Shown one piece after another: positions 52,151-60,430 of a DNA stretch of 64,000 bases. The position numbers and the translations under genes are program-made. Positions within the stretch are counted from its first letter, which is position 1, and each line of letters begins with the position of its first letter. Source of the stretch: Prosthecobacter sp. (lineage in GTDB: Bacteria; Verrucomicrobiota; Verrucomicrobiia; Verrucomicrobiales; Verrucomicrobiaceae); the NCBI RefSeq assembly GCF_034366625.1, contig NZ_JAXMIH010000006.1, forward strand, positions 930,001 to 994,000, given 5' to 3'. Under the pieces are notes generated by a model, which searched no databases, was not told where the DNA came from, and saw only the letters and a program-made list of their open reading frames with translations.

Positions 52151-53227
52151 ATGTCTAAAGCCAAAACCCCCAGCGCCGCGCACGCCGCCGATCCCATCAA
52201 TCAGAAGCTCACCGCAGCGGACAAAGTAGGGCTTTACCGCCAGATGGTGCGCATCCGCCGTTTCGAGCAGGTCTCGCTCCAGCACTACCAAGCCGGGCGC
52301 ATGGGCGGCTTCCTCCATCTTTACATCGGTCAGGAATCCGTGGCCGTCGGCACGGTTTCAGTCATGGGCCCGAACGATCATGTGATCACCGCCTACCGCG
52401 ATCACGGGCATGCTTTGGCCGTGGGCATGGGCATGAATGAGTGCATGGCCGAGCTCTTCGGCAAGGCGACCGGTTGCTCCCGTGGCAAGGGCGGCTCGAT
52501 GCATTACTTCGCGCCGGAGAAGAATTACTGGGGCGGTCACGGCATCGTGGCCGGTCAGACCCCGCTCGGTCTCGGCCTCGCCTACGGCTTGAAATACCGC
52601 GGCATCAAAGGTGCCGCGCTGTGTTTCCTCGGGGACGGTGCGGTGAACCAGGGTGCCTTCCATGAGTCTCTGAACTTGGCCGAACTCTGGGATCTGCCGG
52701 TGATCTATGTGATCGAAAACAATGGCTACTCGATGGGCACCAGTCAGGGACGCTCCTCGGCCTATCAAGACTTTCTCGCCAAACGTGCCGAAGGTTACGG
52801 CATGGCCTGGGAGCAGTTTAATGGCGAAGACGTTTACAGCGTGCGTGCCGGAGTCAGCAAGGCCATCGAACGCGCCCACAACGAATCGAAGCCCAGCATC
52901 CTCGAAATCGCCACCTACCGCTGGGAAGGCCATTCCGTGGCCGACGCCAACAAGTTCAAGTATCGCACCAAGGAAGAGGTCGAGAAATTCCAAAACGATC
53001 ACGACCCGATCCAAGTCTGGAAGCGCAACCTTCTCGCTGAAGGCGTCGCCACCGAGGACGAGCTGAAGAAGATCGACAAGGAAGCGCAAAAGGAAGCGGA
53101 GGACTCGGCTGAGTTCGCCAAGGCCAGCCCGTATCCCGAGCCGGAGACCATCTTCGAAGATGTCTATTGGGAAGTGGACAACAAAACCGAAGCCGGCCAG
53201 ACCGGACGGCATTTCTTCAACGACTGA
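52151..53227 (+). CDS. pdhA: Pyruvate dehydrogenase E1 component, alpha subunit
   Basis: A 358-aa thiamine diphosphate enzyme subunit. Start MSKAKTPSAAH, then YRQMVRIRRFEQVSLQHYQAG, the TPP/Mg motif GDGAVNQGAFHESLNLAELWDLPVIYVIENN, and the phosphorylation-loop-like region YRWEGHSVADANKFKYRTKEEV. It decarboxylates pyruvate and passes the acetyl unit to E2. The usual partner pdhB does not follow: the next gene is on the opposite strand. The ATG at 52151 is preferred to the longer frame starting at 52055, whose extra residues are translated parS-like sequence. Confidence 0.94.
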   Translation: MSKAKTPSAAHAADPINQKLTAADKVGLYRQMVRIRRFEQVSLQHYQAGRMGGFLHLYIGQESVAVGTVSVMGPNDHVITAYRDHGHALAVGMGMNECMAELFGKATGCSRGKGGSMHYFAPEKNYWGGHGIVAGQTPLGLGLAYGLKYRGIKGAALCFLGDGAVNQGAFHESLNLAELWDLPVIYVIENNGYSMGTSQGRSSAYQDFLAKRAEGYGMAWEQFNGEDVYSVRAGVSKAIERAHNESKPSILEIATYRWEGHSVADANKFKYRTKEEVEKFQNDHDPIQVWKRNLLAEGVATEDELKKIDKEAQKEAEDSAEFAKASPYPEPETIFEDVYWEVDNKTEAGQTGRHFFND

Positions 53228-53254
53228 CCGAGGCCGAAAACCGACCCAAGTCTT

Positions 53255-53830
53255 TCATTTCGAGGGCTTTGCAGTCGTTTCAGCGGTCGAGGTCACGGTG
53301 TCTGCCATGGTGGTCAAAATGACGGCATGCTTGTCGTAGGTGGCCTTGGAACTGGTGAGCTGGGTCACATAACTCAGTGCCTCAGACAGCGGGATGTTCG
53401 CCAGCGAAAGGGAGAGCTTCCGCTGCCCCAATTCCTCGCCTTTGACGATCACATTCGGCACCACTTTGCCATTGCTGGCGTTCTTCGAGAGCGCCCGCAA
53501 CCCCTCGATCGCCTCGGTCAGCGTCACATCCGCCATCTCCACCTTCGGCAGGATCACGGTGGCGTATTGATCTTTGAGCGTGGTGTCCACCTGCCGATGA
53601 TTGGCCCGGATGTAGGCCAGCATGTTCATCGTCTCCGGATGCTTCGGATTCGCCGCGGCGACCCTCGACAAGAGCTGCTGCGCTTTGGCGAAGTCACCTT
53701 GATAAAAAGCCGCGCGCCCCTGCTGATAGACCTGATTCAGATCTTCCGCCGACGCAGGAGCCGCGACCAAAAAGAAAGCCGCGAGAAACGCGGCCACAGA
53801 AACCTTTGCCCTAATCGAGTGTGTTTTCAT
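53255..53830 (-). CDS. Exported TPR protein with STN-like C-terminal domain
   Basis: A 191-aa protein. Signal peptide MKTHSIRAKVSVAAFLAAFF followed by LVAAPASA. A TPR-type helical pair follows (LNQVYQQGRAAFYQGDFAKAQQLLSRVAAANPKHPETMNMLAYI). The C-terminal part (TLTEAIEGLRALSKNASNGKVVPNVIVKGEELGQRKLSLSLANIPLSEALSYVTQL) resembles the secretin/TonB short N-terminal (STN) fold. Possibly an envelope assembly protein; the function is not determinable. Divergent from holA. Confidence 0.78.
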   Translation of the reverse strand: MKTHSIRAKVSVAAFLAAFFLVAAPASAEDLNQVYQQGRAAFYQGDFAKAQQLLSRVAAANPKHPETMNMLAYIRANHRQVDTTLKDQYATVILPKVEMADVTLTEAIEGLRALSKNASNGKVVPNVIVKGEELGQRKLSLSLANIPLSEALSYVTQLTSSKATYDKHAVILTTMADTVTSTAETTAKPSK

Positions 53831-53937
53831 AGGATGGTTTGGATTTGAAATGATTTCACCAGATCGCCATGGGCATGTCAAGATCACACCACGCCGCGAA
53901 GCTTGATGCCGCGCACATCCTGCTCCATCGGTGAACC

Positions 53938-55062
53938 ATGCCGCCGCCGAAAAAACCCACCGCCAGCCAGGTGAATGTTCTCCTTGGCACGGACGAAGCA
54001 CGCGTGAAGGAGGCTGCGCTCATGCTCGTTCGCAGCCTCACGCCACCGGATGCCGGCGACTTCAGCAACGACATCATCGACGGCACCGCCGACAACTCCG
54101 AGCACGCGGGCACCATCTGCTCGAACGTGACCATGGCGCTGCAAATGCTGCCGTTCTTCGGCGGCACCAAAGTCGTGTGGTTGAAGAACGCCAACTTCCT
54201 CTCTGACTCCGGCCCTGGTCGTGGTCAGGATGCGGTGAACGGTTTTGAACGCATCCTCGATGTCGTTGAATCCGGCCTCGGCAGCGATGTACGTTTCGTC
54301 ATCAGCGCCACCGGCATCGACAAACGTCGCACCGCTTACAAGCGCATCTCCAAGATCGCCACCTTCGAAGTCTTCGACAAACCCGACACGTCGAGAGCAG
54401 GCTGGGAAGGCCCCGTGCTTGCCATCGCTTCGCGCAAAGCGAAGGAACTCGGCATCACCTTTGAAAGTGGTGCTTTGGAGTTGCTCGTGCAGATGGCGGG
54501 CGATGACACGCGGCAGATGGAGAACGAACTCGAAAAGATCGACCTCTACCTCGGCGAACGTCGCCGTGCCGGGCTCAAAACGGTGCAAAACTTGGTGTCC
54601 ATGAGCCGCGCCGGTGTGCTGTGGGATCTTGGGAATGCCATCGGCAAACGTGACCTGCCACGTGCGCTCGAACTGCTCGGCACGCTCATGTATCAGGGGC
54701 AGAATGCCATCGGCCTGCTGCTCGCCGCCATCGTGCCACGCGTGCGAAGTTTGCTGCTCATCAAGGATCTCGGCTCACGCTACAAGCTCAACAAGTTCAA
54801 CTACACCGGCTTCTGCACCTCGCTCGAAGGTCTGCCATCTTCCGCCACAGCCCATCTGCCGCGCAAGAAAGACGGCACCGGTTTCAACGCCTACCCGATG
54901 TTTCTCGCCATTCCCGAGACTGGCAACTTCGCGCTCGAAGAACTCCACGCCGCCTTCAAAGCCTGCCTCACTGCCAACACCAAGCTCGTCACCTCCTCGC
55001 TTGATCCCAAGCTCGTGCTGGAGCGTCTGCTCGTCGGCATGCTCGCCAGACAATCCCGCTGA
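53938..55062 (+). CDS. holA: DNA polymerase III subunit delta
   Basis: A 374-aa clamp-loader subunit. It lacks Walker motifs, as expected for delta, and has the family features: LLGTDEARVKEAALMLVRSL, FGGTKVVWLKNANFLSD, RKAKELGITFESGALELLVQMAGDDTRQMENELEKIDLYLG, and RDLPRALELLGTLMYQGQNAIGLLLAAIVPRVRSLLLIKDL. It opens the sliding clamp during replication. ATG at 53938 begins the conserved N-terminus. Confidence 0.9.
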   Translation: MPPPKKPTASQVNVLLGTDEARVKEAALMLVRSLTPPDAGDFSNDIIDGTADNSEHAGTICSNVTMALQMLPFFGGTKVVWLKNANFLSDSGPGRGQDAVNGFERILDVVESGLGSDVRFVISATGIDKRRTAYKRISKIATFEVFDKPDTSRAGWEGPVLAIASRKAKELGITFESGALELLVQMAGDDTRQMENELEKIDLYLGERRRAGLKTVQNLVSMSRAGVLWDLGNAIGKRDLPRALELLGTLMYQGQNAIGLLLAAIVPRVRSLLLIKDLGSRYKLNKFNYTGFCTSLEGLPSSATAHLPRKKDGTGFNAYPMFLAIPETGNFALEELHAAFKACLTANTKLVTSSLDPKLVLERLLVGMLARQSR

Positions 55063-55068
55063 TCCATC

Positions 55069-55440
55069 ATGACCACCACCACCATCCTCACCTGTCTCGC
55101 CATCGGCATCGTCAGCGGCGTCATCGCTGCGCTGTGTGGTGTCGGCGGCGGCGTGGTGATGGTCCCTGCGTTCGTGTTCCTGCTCAAGCTGTCGCAAAAA
55201 ACCGCCGTCGCGACTTCCTTGGCGATCATCATCCCCACGGCATTGATGGCGACCACACAGAACGCGCGCTCCGGCCTCGTCGATTGGAAAGTGGCCGTCA
55301 TCACGGCGATCTCCGCCTCCATCTTCGCCTACTTTGGTGCTGGCTGGCTCAAGACGATGAGCAATGAAACGCTCACCCGCATCTTCGGCACCGTGCTCGT
55401 CATCTTCGGCCTGCGCATGCTGCTGCAAGGCAAGGCGTGA
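55069..55440 (+). CDS. Short TSUP-family (TauE/SafE-like) membrane protein
   Basis: A 123-aa protein with about four membrane helices: ILTCLAIGIVSGVIAALCGVGGGVVMVPAFVFLL, QKTAVATSLAIIIPTALMAT, WKVAVITAISASIFAYFGAGWLK, and RIFGTVLVIFGLRMLL. The GVGGG-x-VMVP start is the TSUP signature. Typical members have about 250 aa in two repeats; this is one half, so it probably works as a dimer. Anion export (sulfite, sulfonate) is the known family function. Six bases after holA. Confidence 0.85.
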   Translation: MTTTTILTCLAIGIVSGVIAALCGVGGGVVMVPAFVFLLKLSQKTAVATSLAIIIPTALMATTQNARSGLVDWKVAVITAISASIFAYFGAGWLKTMSNETLTRIFGTVLVIFGLRMLLQGKA

Positions 55441-55443
55441 GTC

Positions 55444-55992
55444 TCACCACACCAGCGCATCAAGGAAAAAAGTCGCCACCATTCCCAAGGCGACGATCAA
55501 ACGCAGCACCAGGCCCACGCCAGTGCCCAGCAGCGATCCCCAGGCTGATTTGGCAGCCGGTTGCAGACGCTTCTTGGCAAAGACGAGCTCAAAGGCCACG
55601 CCACCGATCAGTGGACCCAAGATCAAACCGAACGGCACAAAGAACATCCCCACGATGCCGCCGACAAACACTCCCGCGATGCCCCAGCGACTCGCGCCAA
55701 ACCAGCGCGCGCCCATTGCACCGCTGACGAAATCGATCACATAAGACAACACCAGGCCCAGCGACAAAAGTACAAAGCCCCAGGCGCTCATTCCTGACTC
55801 AGGTCGCAGCAGCGTGTGAACAATGCCAGCGATGAAAATCAGGAACGGCCCCGGCAAGAGCGGCACCACCGAGCCAATGAGGCCGACGAGCAGAAGACAG
55901 ATCGTCAGCGACCACACGCCGAGCATGTCCCACGGCATCTCTGTGAAAAACTGCGCGGTCGCATTCCAAGCGCTGGTGAACCACTCACTCAT
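55444..55992 (-). CDS. DUF456-family membrane protein
   Basis: A 182-aa protein with six hydrophobic segments: LGVWSLTICLLLVGLIGSVVPLLPGPFLIFIAGIVHTLL at the start, GFVLLSLGLVLSYVIDFVSGAMGARWFGASRWGIAGVFVGGIVGMFFVPFGLILGPLIGGVAFEL in the centre, and GVGLVLRLIVALGMVATFF at the end. The PLLPGP and GARWFGASRWG motifs fit DUF456. Function unknown. Its start overlaps the stop of the nitroreductase gene by eight bases, indicating one transcript. Confidence 0.88.
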   Translation of the reverse strand: MSEWFTSAWNATAQFFTEMPWDMLGVWSLTICLLLVGLIGSVVPLLPGPFLIFIAGIVHTLLRPESGMSAWGFVLLSLGLVLSYVIDFVSGAMGARWFGASRWGIAGVFVGGIVGMFFVPFGLILGPLIGGVAFELVFAKKRLQPAAKSAWGSLLGTGVGLVLRLIVALGMVATFFLDALVW

Positions 55993-56587
55993 CGCACCAC
56001 CTTGTTTTCGATTCGACTGGCTGCCGCACGCTTCGCGGCCAGTTCAATCCTGCACGCGGCCAGCCGAGGTAAATCAGCCCCACGCAGCGATCTTCCACGC
56101 CGATTTGCAGCCATTCAGCAAACTGCTTCGTCCCCAGCAGCGGCGGTGTGGACCAGTAGCAGCCCAAACCAGCCGCCGTGGCCGACAGCATCAAGTTTTG
56201 CAATGCACAGGCCACCGCTTCGATCTCTTCGATCTCTGGGATCTTCACTCCACCGCGACGTTCCATCACACCCGCGATCACCACGGACGCGAGCAACGGG
56301 TTCTCACCCATCTTCTTCATCTTGTCCTCGCGGAACTCATTCGCCGGTGTCGTCTCACGATAAATCTGCTGCATCGCCTCGGCGAGTCGCGCTCGACCGA
56401 CACCTTGATGCACCACAAACTTCCACGGCTCAGTCAATCCATGCGTCGGCGCCCACGTCGCATCTTCGAGCACCTGCGTGAGCAACGCACGCTCCACGTC
56501 TCGCGTCGCATCCATGTCCACCGGCTTGATCGACCGACGATGGCGGATGAGCGCGCTAAGTTGGGAATGCGAGGAGATGTCCGTCAT
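55985..56587 (-). CDS. Nitroreductase-family FMN oxidoreductase
   Basis: A 200-aa flavoprotein. Family marks: LIRHRRSIKPVDMD at the N-terminus, VLEDATWAPTHGLTEPWKFVVHQG, and MLSATAAGLGCYWSTPPLLGTKQFAEWLQIG (close to the YdjA/NfnB group). These enzymes reduce nitro compounds or quinones with NAD(P)H; the natural substrate is unknown. Co-transcribed with the DUF456 gene through an eight-base overlap. Confidence 0.9.
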   Translation of the reverse strand: MTDISSHSQLSALIRHRRSIKPVDMDATRDVERALLTQVLEDATWAPTHGLTEPWKFVVHQGVGRARLAEAMQQIYRETTPANEFREDKMKKMGENPLLASVVIAGVMERRGGVKIPEIEEIEAVACALQNLMLSATAAGLGCYWSTPPLLGTKQFAEWLQIGVEDRCVGLIYLGWPRAGLNWPRSVRQPVESKTRWCDE

Positions 56588-56598
56588 GAATATCAGTC

Positions 56599-56988
56599 TT
56601 ACAAGACCAGCAAAGAGCGGAACAACTCGGCAAGACTGGCTTTGTCCATCCTTTTCTCTGCGACGGCATGCATAGCAGCGTAGAGAGCGTCATCCCACTG
56701 CGTCTTTGTCTCAACACCGCTCCGCTCCAGGAACACCAGCGCAGCGCCAATCGCAGTGCGCTTGTTGCCATCCAGAAAGGCCTGGGCCTGGGCGATGTGG
56801 AATGCATACGCCGCCGCGATGCCTGCGAGATCGGCAGCCGCGTAGCGGAAGTCATTCATGGCCGCACCGAGTGCTGAATGAATGAGGTGTTCGTCACGGA
56901 TCCCATGCGTGCCGCCGAAACGCTCAATCGAAGCCGCGTGAATGATTTCAATCTCCCGCCAAGAAATGAACCCGGGTTCCTTCATCAC
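56599..56988 (-). CDS. Doc-type toxin (death-on-curing) with Gln at the motif His position
   Basis: A 129-aa Fic/Doc-fold protein. The N-terminal part EIEIIHAASIERFGGTHGIRDEHLIHSALGAA is characteristic of Doc. The core motif reads Q69-A-F-L-D-G-N-K-R-T where Doc has H-x-F-x-D-x-N-K-R, so the catalytic His is replaced. P1 Doc phosphorylates EF-Tu; this version may be inactive or use a different mechanism. The gene overlaps the antitoxin stop by three bases (ATG within ATGA), a standard toxin-antitoxin arrangement. Confidence 0.88.
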   Translation of the reverse strand: MMKEPGFISWREIEIIHAASIERFGGTHGIRDEHLIHSALGAAMNDFRYAAADLAGIAAAYAFHIAQAQAFLDGNKRTAIGAALVFLERSGVETKTQWDDALYAAMHAVAEKRMDKASLAELFRSLLVL

Positions 56989-57173
56989 TGAGCGAGACGT
57001 TCCATGAGTTTGCCGTGTTTGTCGAAAACACGCTGAACGAGTCCTTTGAACTCCGCCTGCGACTCTTGTTCCGACTCCTTGGGAGCTGAAGTCTTGCCGA
57101 CATGTTCGGCAACAAGCAGTTGCTCTTGCTTCGGCAGGGCATCGTAAAGCTCAATGACTTGGGTCGCACTCAT
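56985..57173 (-). CDS. Antitoxin partner of the Doc-type toxin
   Basis: A 62-aa protein: MSATQVIELYDALPKQEQLL, then a charged helical region ending in GLVQRVFDKHGKLMERLAQ. It precedes and overlaps the Doc gene, and its N-terminal pattern (EL-x-ALPKQEQ) fits small antitoxins of such pairs, with the C-terminal part as the likely toxin-binding region. Confidence 0.75.
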   Translation of the reverse strand: MSATQVIELYDALPKQEQLLVAEHVGKTSAPKESEQESQAEFKGLVQRVFDKHGKLMERLAQ

Positions 57174-57241
57174 GGCACCCTGATCATACCAGACAGTCCC
57201 CTCGTTTCCATCATCATTTCAAGCAGGACACGGCGCGACCC

Positions 57242-58735
57242 TTACACCATCGGCAGCAGTTTGCTCAGGACGAGTGTCACCAACAATCCGATGATCGAAT
57301 CCGCTGTGAGCTGGAGCGACCAAGTGCGCAGTGTTTCTTTTTCGGTCATGCCGCTGAGGCGGGAGACGACCCAAAAGCCGCTGTCATTCATCCAGGAGCA
57401 GAACATCGCGCCGAAGCCGATGGAGGTGAAGAGATAGAGCGGATGGCAGCCGAGATCGGCTCCCACCACCATGGGCGCCATGATTGATGCGGCGGTGAGC
57501 ATCGCCACCGTGGCTGAGCCCTGCGCCACGCGCACGACCGCAGCCACGATCCAGCCGAGCAGGATGAGGTTAAGGCTGTAGTTCTTCGCCAGCTCCGCCA
57601 CCGCACCGCCCACGCCTGCAATCCGCAGCGCGTAGCCAAACGCACCGCCGGCGCTGGTGATGAGAATGATCATGCAGGCGGTCTCCAGCGGCGGTCCCAT
57701 CAGATCCTCAATCTTTTTCAGGCCAAAGCGGCGCTGCTTCGCCAGCACGCCCACCGAGATCGCCGCGCCGATGAGCAGCGCGATGTTCTTGTGGCCGATG
57801 AAGTCCACCCAGGCACGGATGCCGTTGAAGCCAGGCTCCCCACCGAACGCATTCACCATCGTCAGGCCCCAGCCTGCGCCTTTGGCCGCACCGGCATGCG
57901 CCAGTTCAAAGACAGTCGTCAAGCTGATGAGCAAGATGGGGAGGATCACCGGCGTGATGCTCCAGAAGAACGAGGGCAGCTCGTTTTCCGGCTTGGCGCT
58001 GACGCCTTGCAGTTCCTGCAACGAAACACCGCCCGACTCACGCAGCGGCACATCCGTACGCGCATTGAGCCACTTGCTGAACAGGAAGCCGAAGAAGCAG
58101 GTGATCGCGCCGATCACCAATCCGCCCACCAGCGACTCGCCCACATTGAGCTTCAGGCTCTCCACCACCGCCACCGGTCCCGGATGCGGCACCGTCATGG
58201 AATGTGTCACCGTGCCGCCGCAGCAGATCGCCATCAGGTAGAGTGTGTAATCCTTGCCCGTGCGCATGCGCAGCGCCATCGCCAGCGGCACCATGAGCAT
58301 GAACATCGTGTCGAAGAAAATCGGCGCGCTCAGAATGAAGGTGCTCCACAGCAGCGCCCAGCCCGCGCGCTTCTCGCCAAAGAACGCGAGGAAACGCCGC
58401 ACCACCTTGTCCGCGCCACCGCTTTCCATGAGGCACATGCCAATGATCGCCGCGAGGGCGATAGAGATCGCGATGTCACGCGCCGAGTCACCGAGCCCCT
58501 TGGACACCATCTCCACCGCGCCCACCAGGGCGGGCATCGTCTTCACCTTGCCATCCTTCTGCACCACATCCCACGAAGCATTCCCTGCCAACAGGCAGGC
58601 CAGCAACGCCGCCAGGATGAGCGCCAGAAAGGGATGCATGCGCAGCTTGCTGATCGCTATAATGATGAAGGCGACGCTGACAGCGAGAACGACGAAAGGC
58701 CAGTAACTGGCCGAGGTGGCGGCAAGGAAAAACAT
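57242..58735 (-). CDS. GntP-family gluconate/anion:proton symporter
   Basis: A 497-aa transporter with 12 or so hydrophobic segments. Family marks: FIIIAISKLRMHPFLALILAALLACLLAG at the N-terminus, TVTHSMTVPHPGPVAVVESLKLNVG, MIILITSAGGAFGYALRIAGVG, and VVRVAQGSATVAMLTAASIMAP with HPLYLFTSIGFGAMFCSWMNDSGFWVVSRLSGMTEKETLRTWSL near the end. The ligand could be gluconate, a related sugar acid or lactate; neighbours do not decide it, although the adjacent sugar-lactone-type oxidase suggests aldonate use. Start 58735 avoids overlap with the next gene. Confidence 0.9.
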   Translation of the reverse strand: MFFLAATSASYWPFVVLAVSVAFIIIAISKLRMHPFLALILAALLACLLAGNASWDVVQKDGKVKTMPALVGAVEMVSKGLGDSARDIAISIALAAIIGMCLMESGGADKVVRRFLAFFGEKRAGWALLWSTFILSAPIFFDTMFMLMVPLAMALRMRTGKDYTLYLMAICCGGTVTHSMTVPHPGPVAVVESLKLNVGESLVGGLVIGAITCFFGFLFSKWLNARTDVPLRESGGVSLQELQGVSAKPENELPSFFWSITPVILPILLISLTTVFELAHAGAAKGAGWGLTMVNAFGGEPGFNGIRAWVDFIGHKNIALLIGAAISVGVLAKQRRFGLKKIEDLMGPPLETACMIILITSAGGAFGYALRIAGVGGAVAELAKNYSLNLILLGWIVAAVVRVAQGSATVAMLTAASIMAPMVVGADLGCHPLYLFTSIGFGAMFCSWMNDSGFWVVSRLSGMTEKETLRTWSLQLTADSIIGLLVTLVLSKLLPMV

Positions 58736-58795
58736 GGCCGCGATGCTGGCGGGTCTTCGCAAGATGATCCAGCCGAAAATGCCGCACACGCAACT

Positions 58796-60319
58796 TCACC
58801 CACGCGACGCGTAATTCTGAAAGAAGCGGTTTTGCAACAGGCCGTGGGGATCGTGGCGGCGTTTCAGGGCAAAGAAGCGGGCGGACATCGGATAGGCACG
58901 GGTGAACTGGTCACGCCGGGCATGCAGACGGTAGGGCAGGTAATAGGTGCCGCCACAGGCCAGCGCCGCATCCACCAAGCGCTGCGTGTACTGAATCATG
59001 CGCTCCTCATCCGCGCTGGAGCCACGACGTTGATGGAACAACATCACCAGGCCAAAGACTTCCTCGCGGGCATAGCGCAGAAAGGTGCTGCGGTCCGGCT
59101 TCACATTGCGCACGGTGATGTTCAGCAAATCAGGACACGCCATGTCCGCGTGGATGGCGCGCATTTTTTCGAGGAACAGCGCCAGCCGCTCTTTCGGAAT
59201 GAAGTATTCATGCAGAACCTCCGTGAACCGTGGATCGTGATTGCCGAAGAGCGCGGCGGGCTCGCTCAGGATGTCGCTGCGTCGAAGCACCTGACCGCCG
59301 GTCTCACCATGTTTCTTCTCCATCACCCAGCGGAAGTCCTTGCCCCGGTCATTGCCCACCGCGTTACGAAACACCGTGCGCTTGGCCTTGGTCAGGAGCG
59401 CGTCGAAAACGCCGTTGTGATGGCGATTCGACGGCGCGGGCACAGGATGCAGCACCGTCACCATGCTCTCGCGCAGAAACGAACTCGGCGCGGTGCTGAT
59501 CCGGCCATAGGCCATGCCGGTGGCCTGACCGCTCGTCATTTCCTCAAACGTGGCCACATATTCCGCTGGCGGCACCAGTTTCTGCCGCGCCTGATAATAC
59601 TCGTCCGGCACCACCTTCAGCGTGGCCTCCAAAATGATGCCAAACAGCCCGTAGCCGCCCAGCGCGAGGGAAAACAGCTCCGCGTTCTCGCTTCGGCTGC
59701 ATGTCCGCACCACGCCGTCCGCCGTCATGAGCCGGATCGAATCCACCGTGCTGGCGATGGGTTCCGAATTGTGCTGCCAGCCATGGCAGTTCACCGACAG
59801 CGATCCGCCCACGGTGAAATCGCTGTTCGATTGCATGACCTTCGGCGCATAGCCCTGCGCGCGCAGCTTCGGCACGATCTCCAGCCATCGCGCGCCCGCG
59901 CCCACGGTCATCCAGCGGCGCCGCGGGTCGTGTGCTCGTTGAAACACCTCGCCAATGTGGTTCAAACCCAGCATATCGACTGTCCAGGCGCCCTTCGCAC
60001 CCAGTGTCTGTCCGCCCATGGAATGACGTGCCCCGGCGATGCTGACATGCGTTCCATGGGCACGGGCTGCCGTCAGCAATTCCCGCAGCTCGCTCTCCGC
60101 CTTGTCGGGATTCGAGGAGACCTTCAACACGCGATCCGGCTCTGCTCCTGAATGCAAGCGGCTCACATCATTGCGGCCCGCCTCCGGCAGCGGCAGCGCT
60201 TTCCGATCCAGCAGCCCGCAGCCCACACAACGCAGTGCTTGGTCCGGCATCGAGCAGCCCACCATCCCAAACAACTCCAGCATCAAAAGAACCTGCGCGA
60301 ACGAAGGGCGGTGCGTCAT
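58796..60319 (-). CDS. FAD-linked oxidase of the sugar-1,4-lactone oxidase family
   Basis: A 507-aa protein. The PCMH-type FAD-binding domain is visible (AHGTHVSIAGARHSMGGQTLGAKG, YAPKVMQSNSDFTVGGSLSVNCHGWQ), and the substrate domain has ELFSLALGGYGLFGIILEATLKVVPDE and HVRVAR-type text near RYAREEVFGLVMLF. The C-terminal HPR-like end (RRHDPHGLLQNRFFQNY) is typical of D-arabinono- or L-gulono-1,4-lactone oxidases. An N-terminal lipoprotein-like stretch (FGMVGCSMP) may anchor it. The start at 60319 avoids running into the MMPL gene; 61 bases separate it from the GntP gene. Confidence 0.85.
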   Translation of the reverse strand: MTHRPSFAQVLLMLELFGMVGCSMPDQALRCVGCGLLDRKALPLPEAGRNDVSRLHSGAEPDRVLKVSSNPDKAESELRELLTAARAHGTHVSIAGARHSMGGQTLGAKGAWTVDMLGLNHIGEVFQRAHDPRRRWMTVGAGARWLEIVPKLRAQGYAPKVMQSNSDFTVGGSLSVNCHGWQHNSEPIASTVDSIRLMTADGVVRTCSRSENAELFSLALGGYGLFGIILEATLKVVPDEYYQARQKLVPPAEYVATFEEMTSGQATGMAYGRISTAPSSFLRESMVTVLHPVPAPSNRHHNGVFDALLTKAKRTVFRNAVGNDRGKDFRWVMEKKHGETGGQVLRRSDILSEPAALFGNHDPRFTEVLHEYFIPKERLALFLEKMRAIHADMACPDLLNITVRNVKPDRSTFLRYAREEVFGLVMLFHQRRGSSADEERMIQYTQRLVDAALACGGTYYLPYRLHARRDQFTRAYPMSARFFALKRRHDPHGLLQNRFFQNYASRG

Positions 60320-60430
60320 GCGCCGCACCAAACGGCAAATGCGCCACGTTGCAACCCGGCATGCGGCGGGCAAAACCCTTCTTGAGCTTCTCCTGAAATC
60401 ATCTAACGGCAGGCTTCTCCAGGCCGCCGC

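Noticed and set aside
57791-60151. A 786-codon open frame on the plus strand
   Set aside because: It lies opposite the GntP and FAD-oxidase genes, which have clear family motifs; its own product is His/Arg/Gln-rich without any fold, typical of a GC-rich shadow frame.
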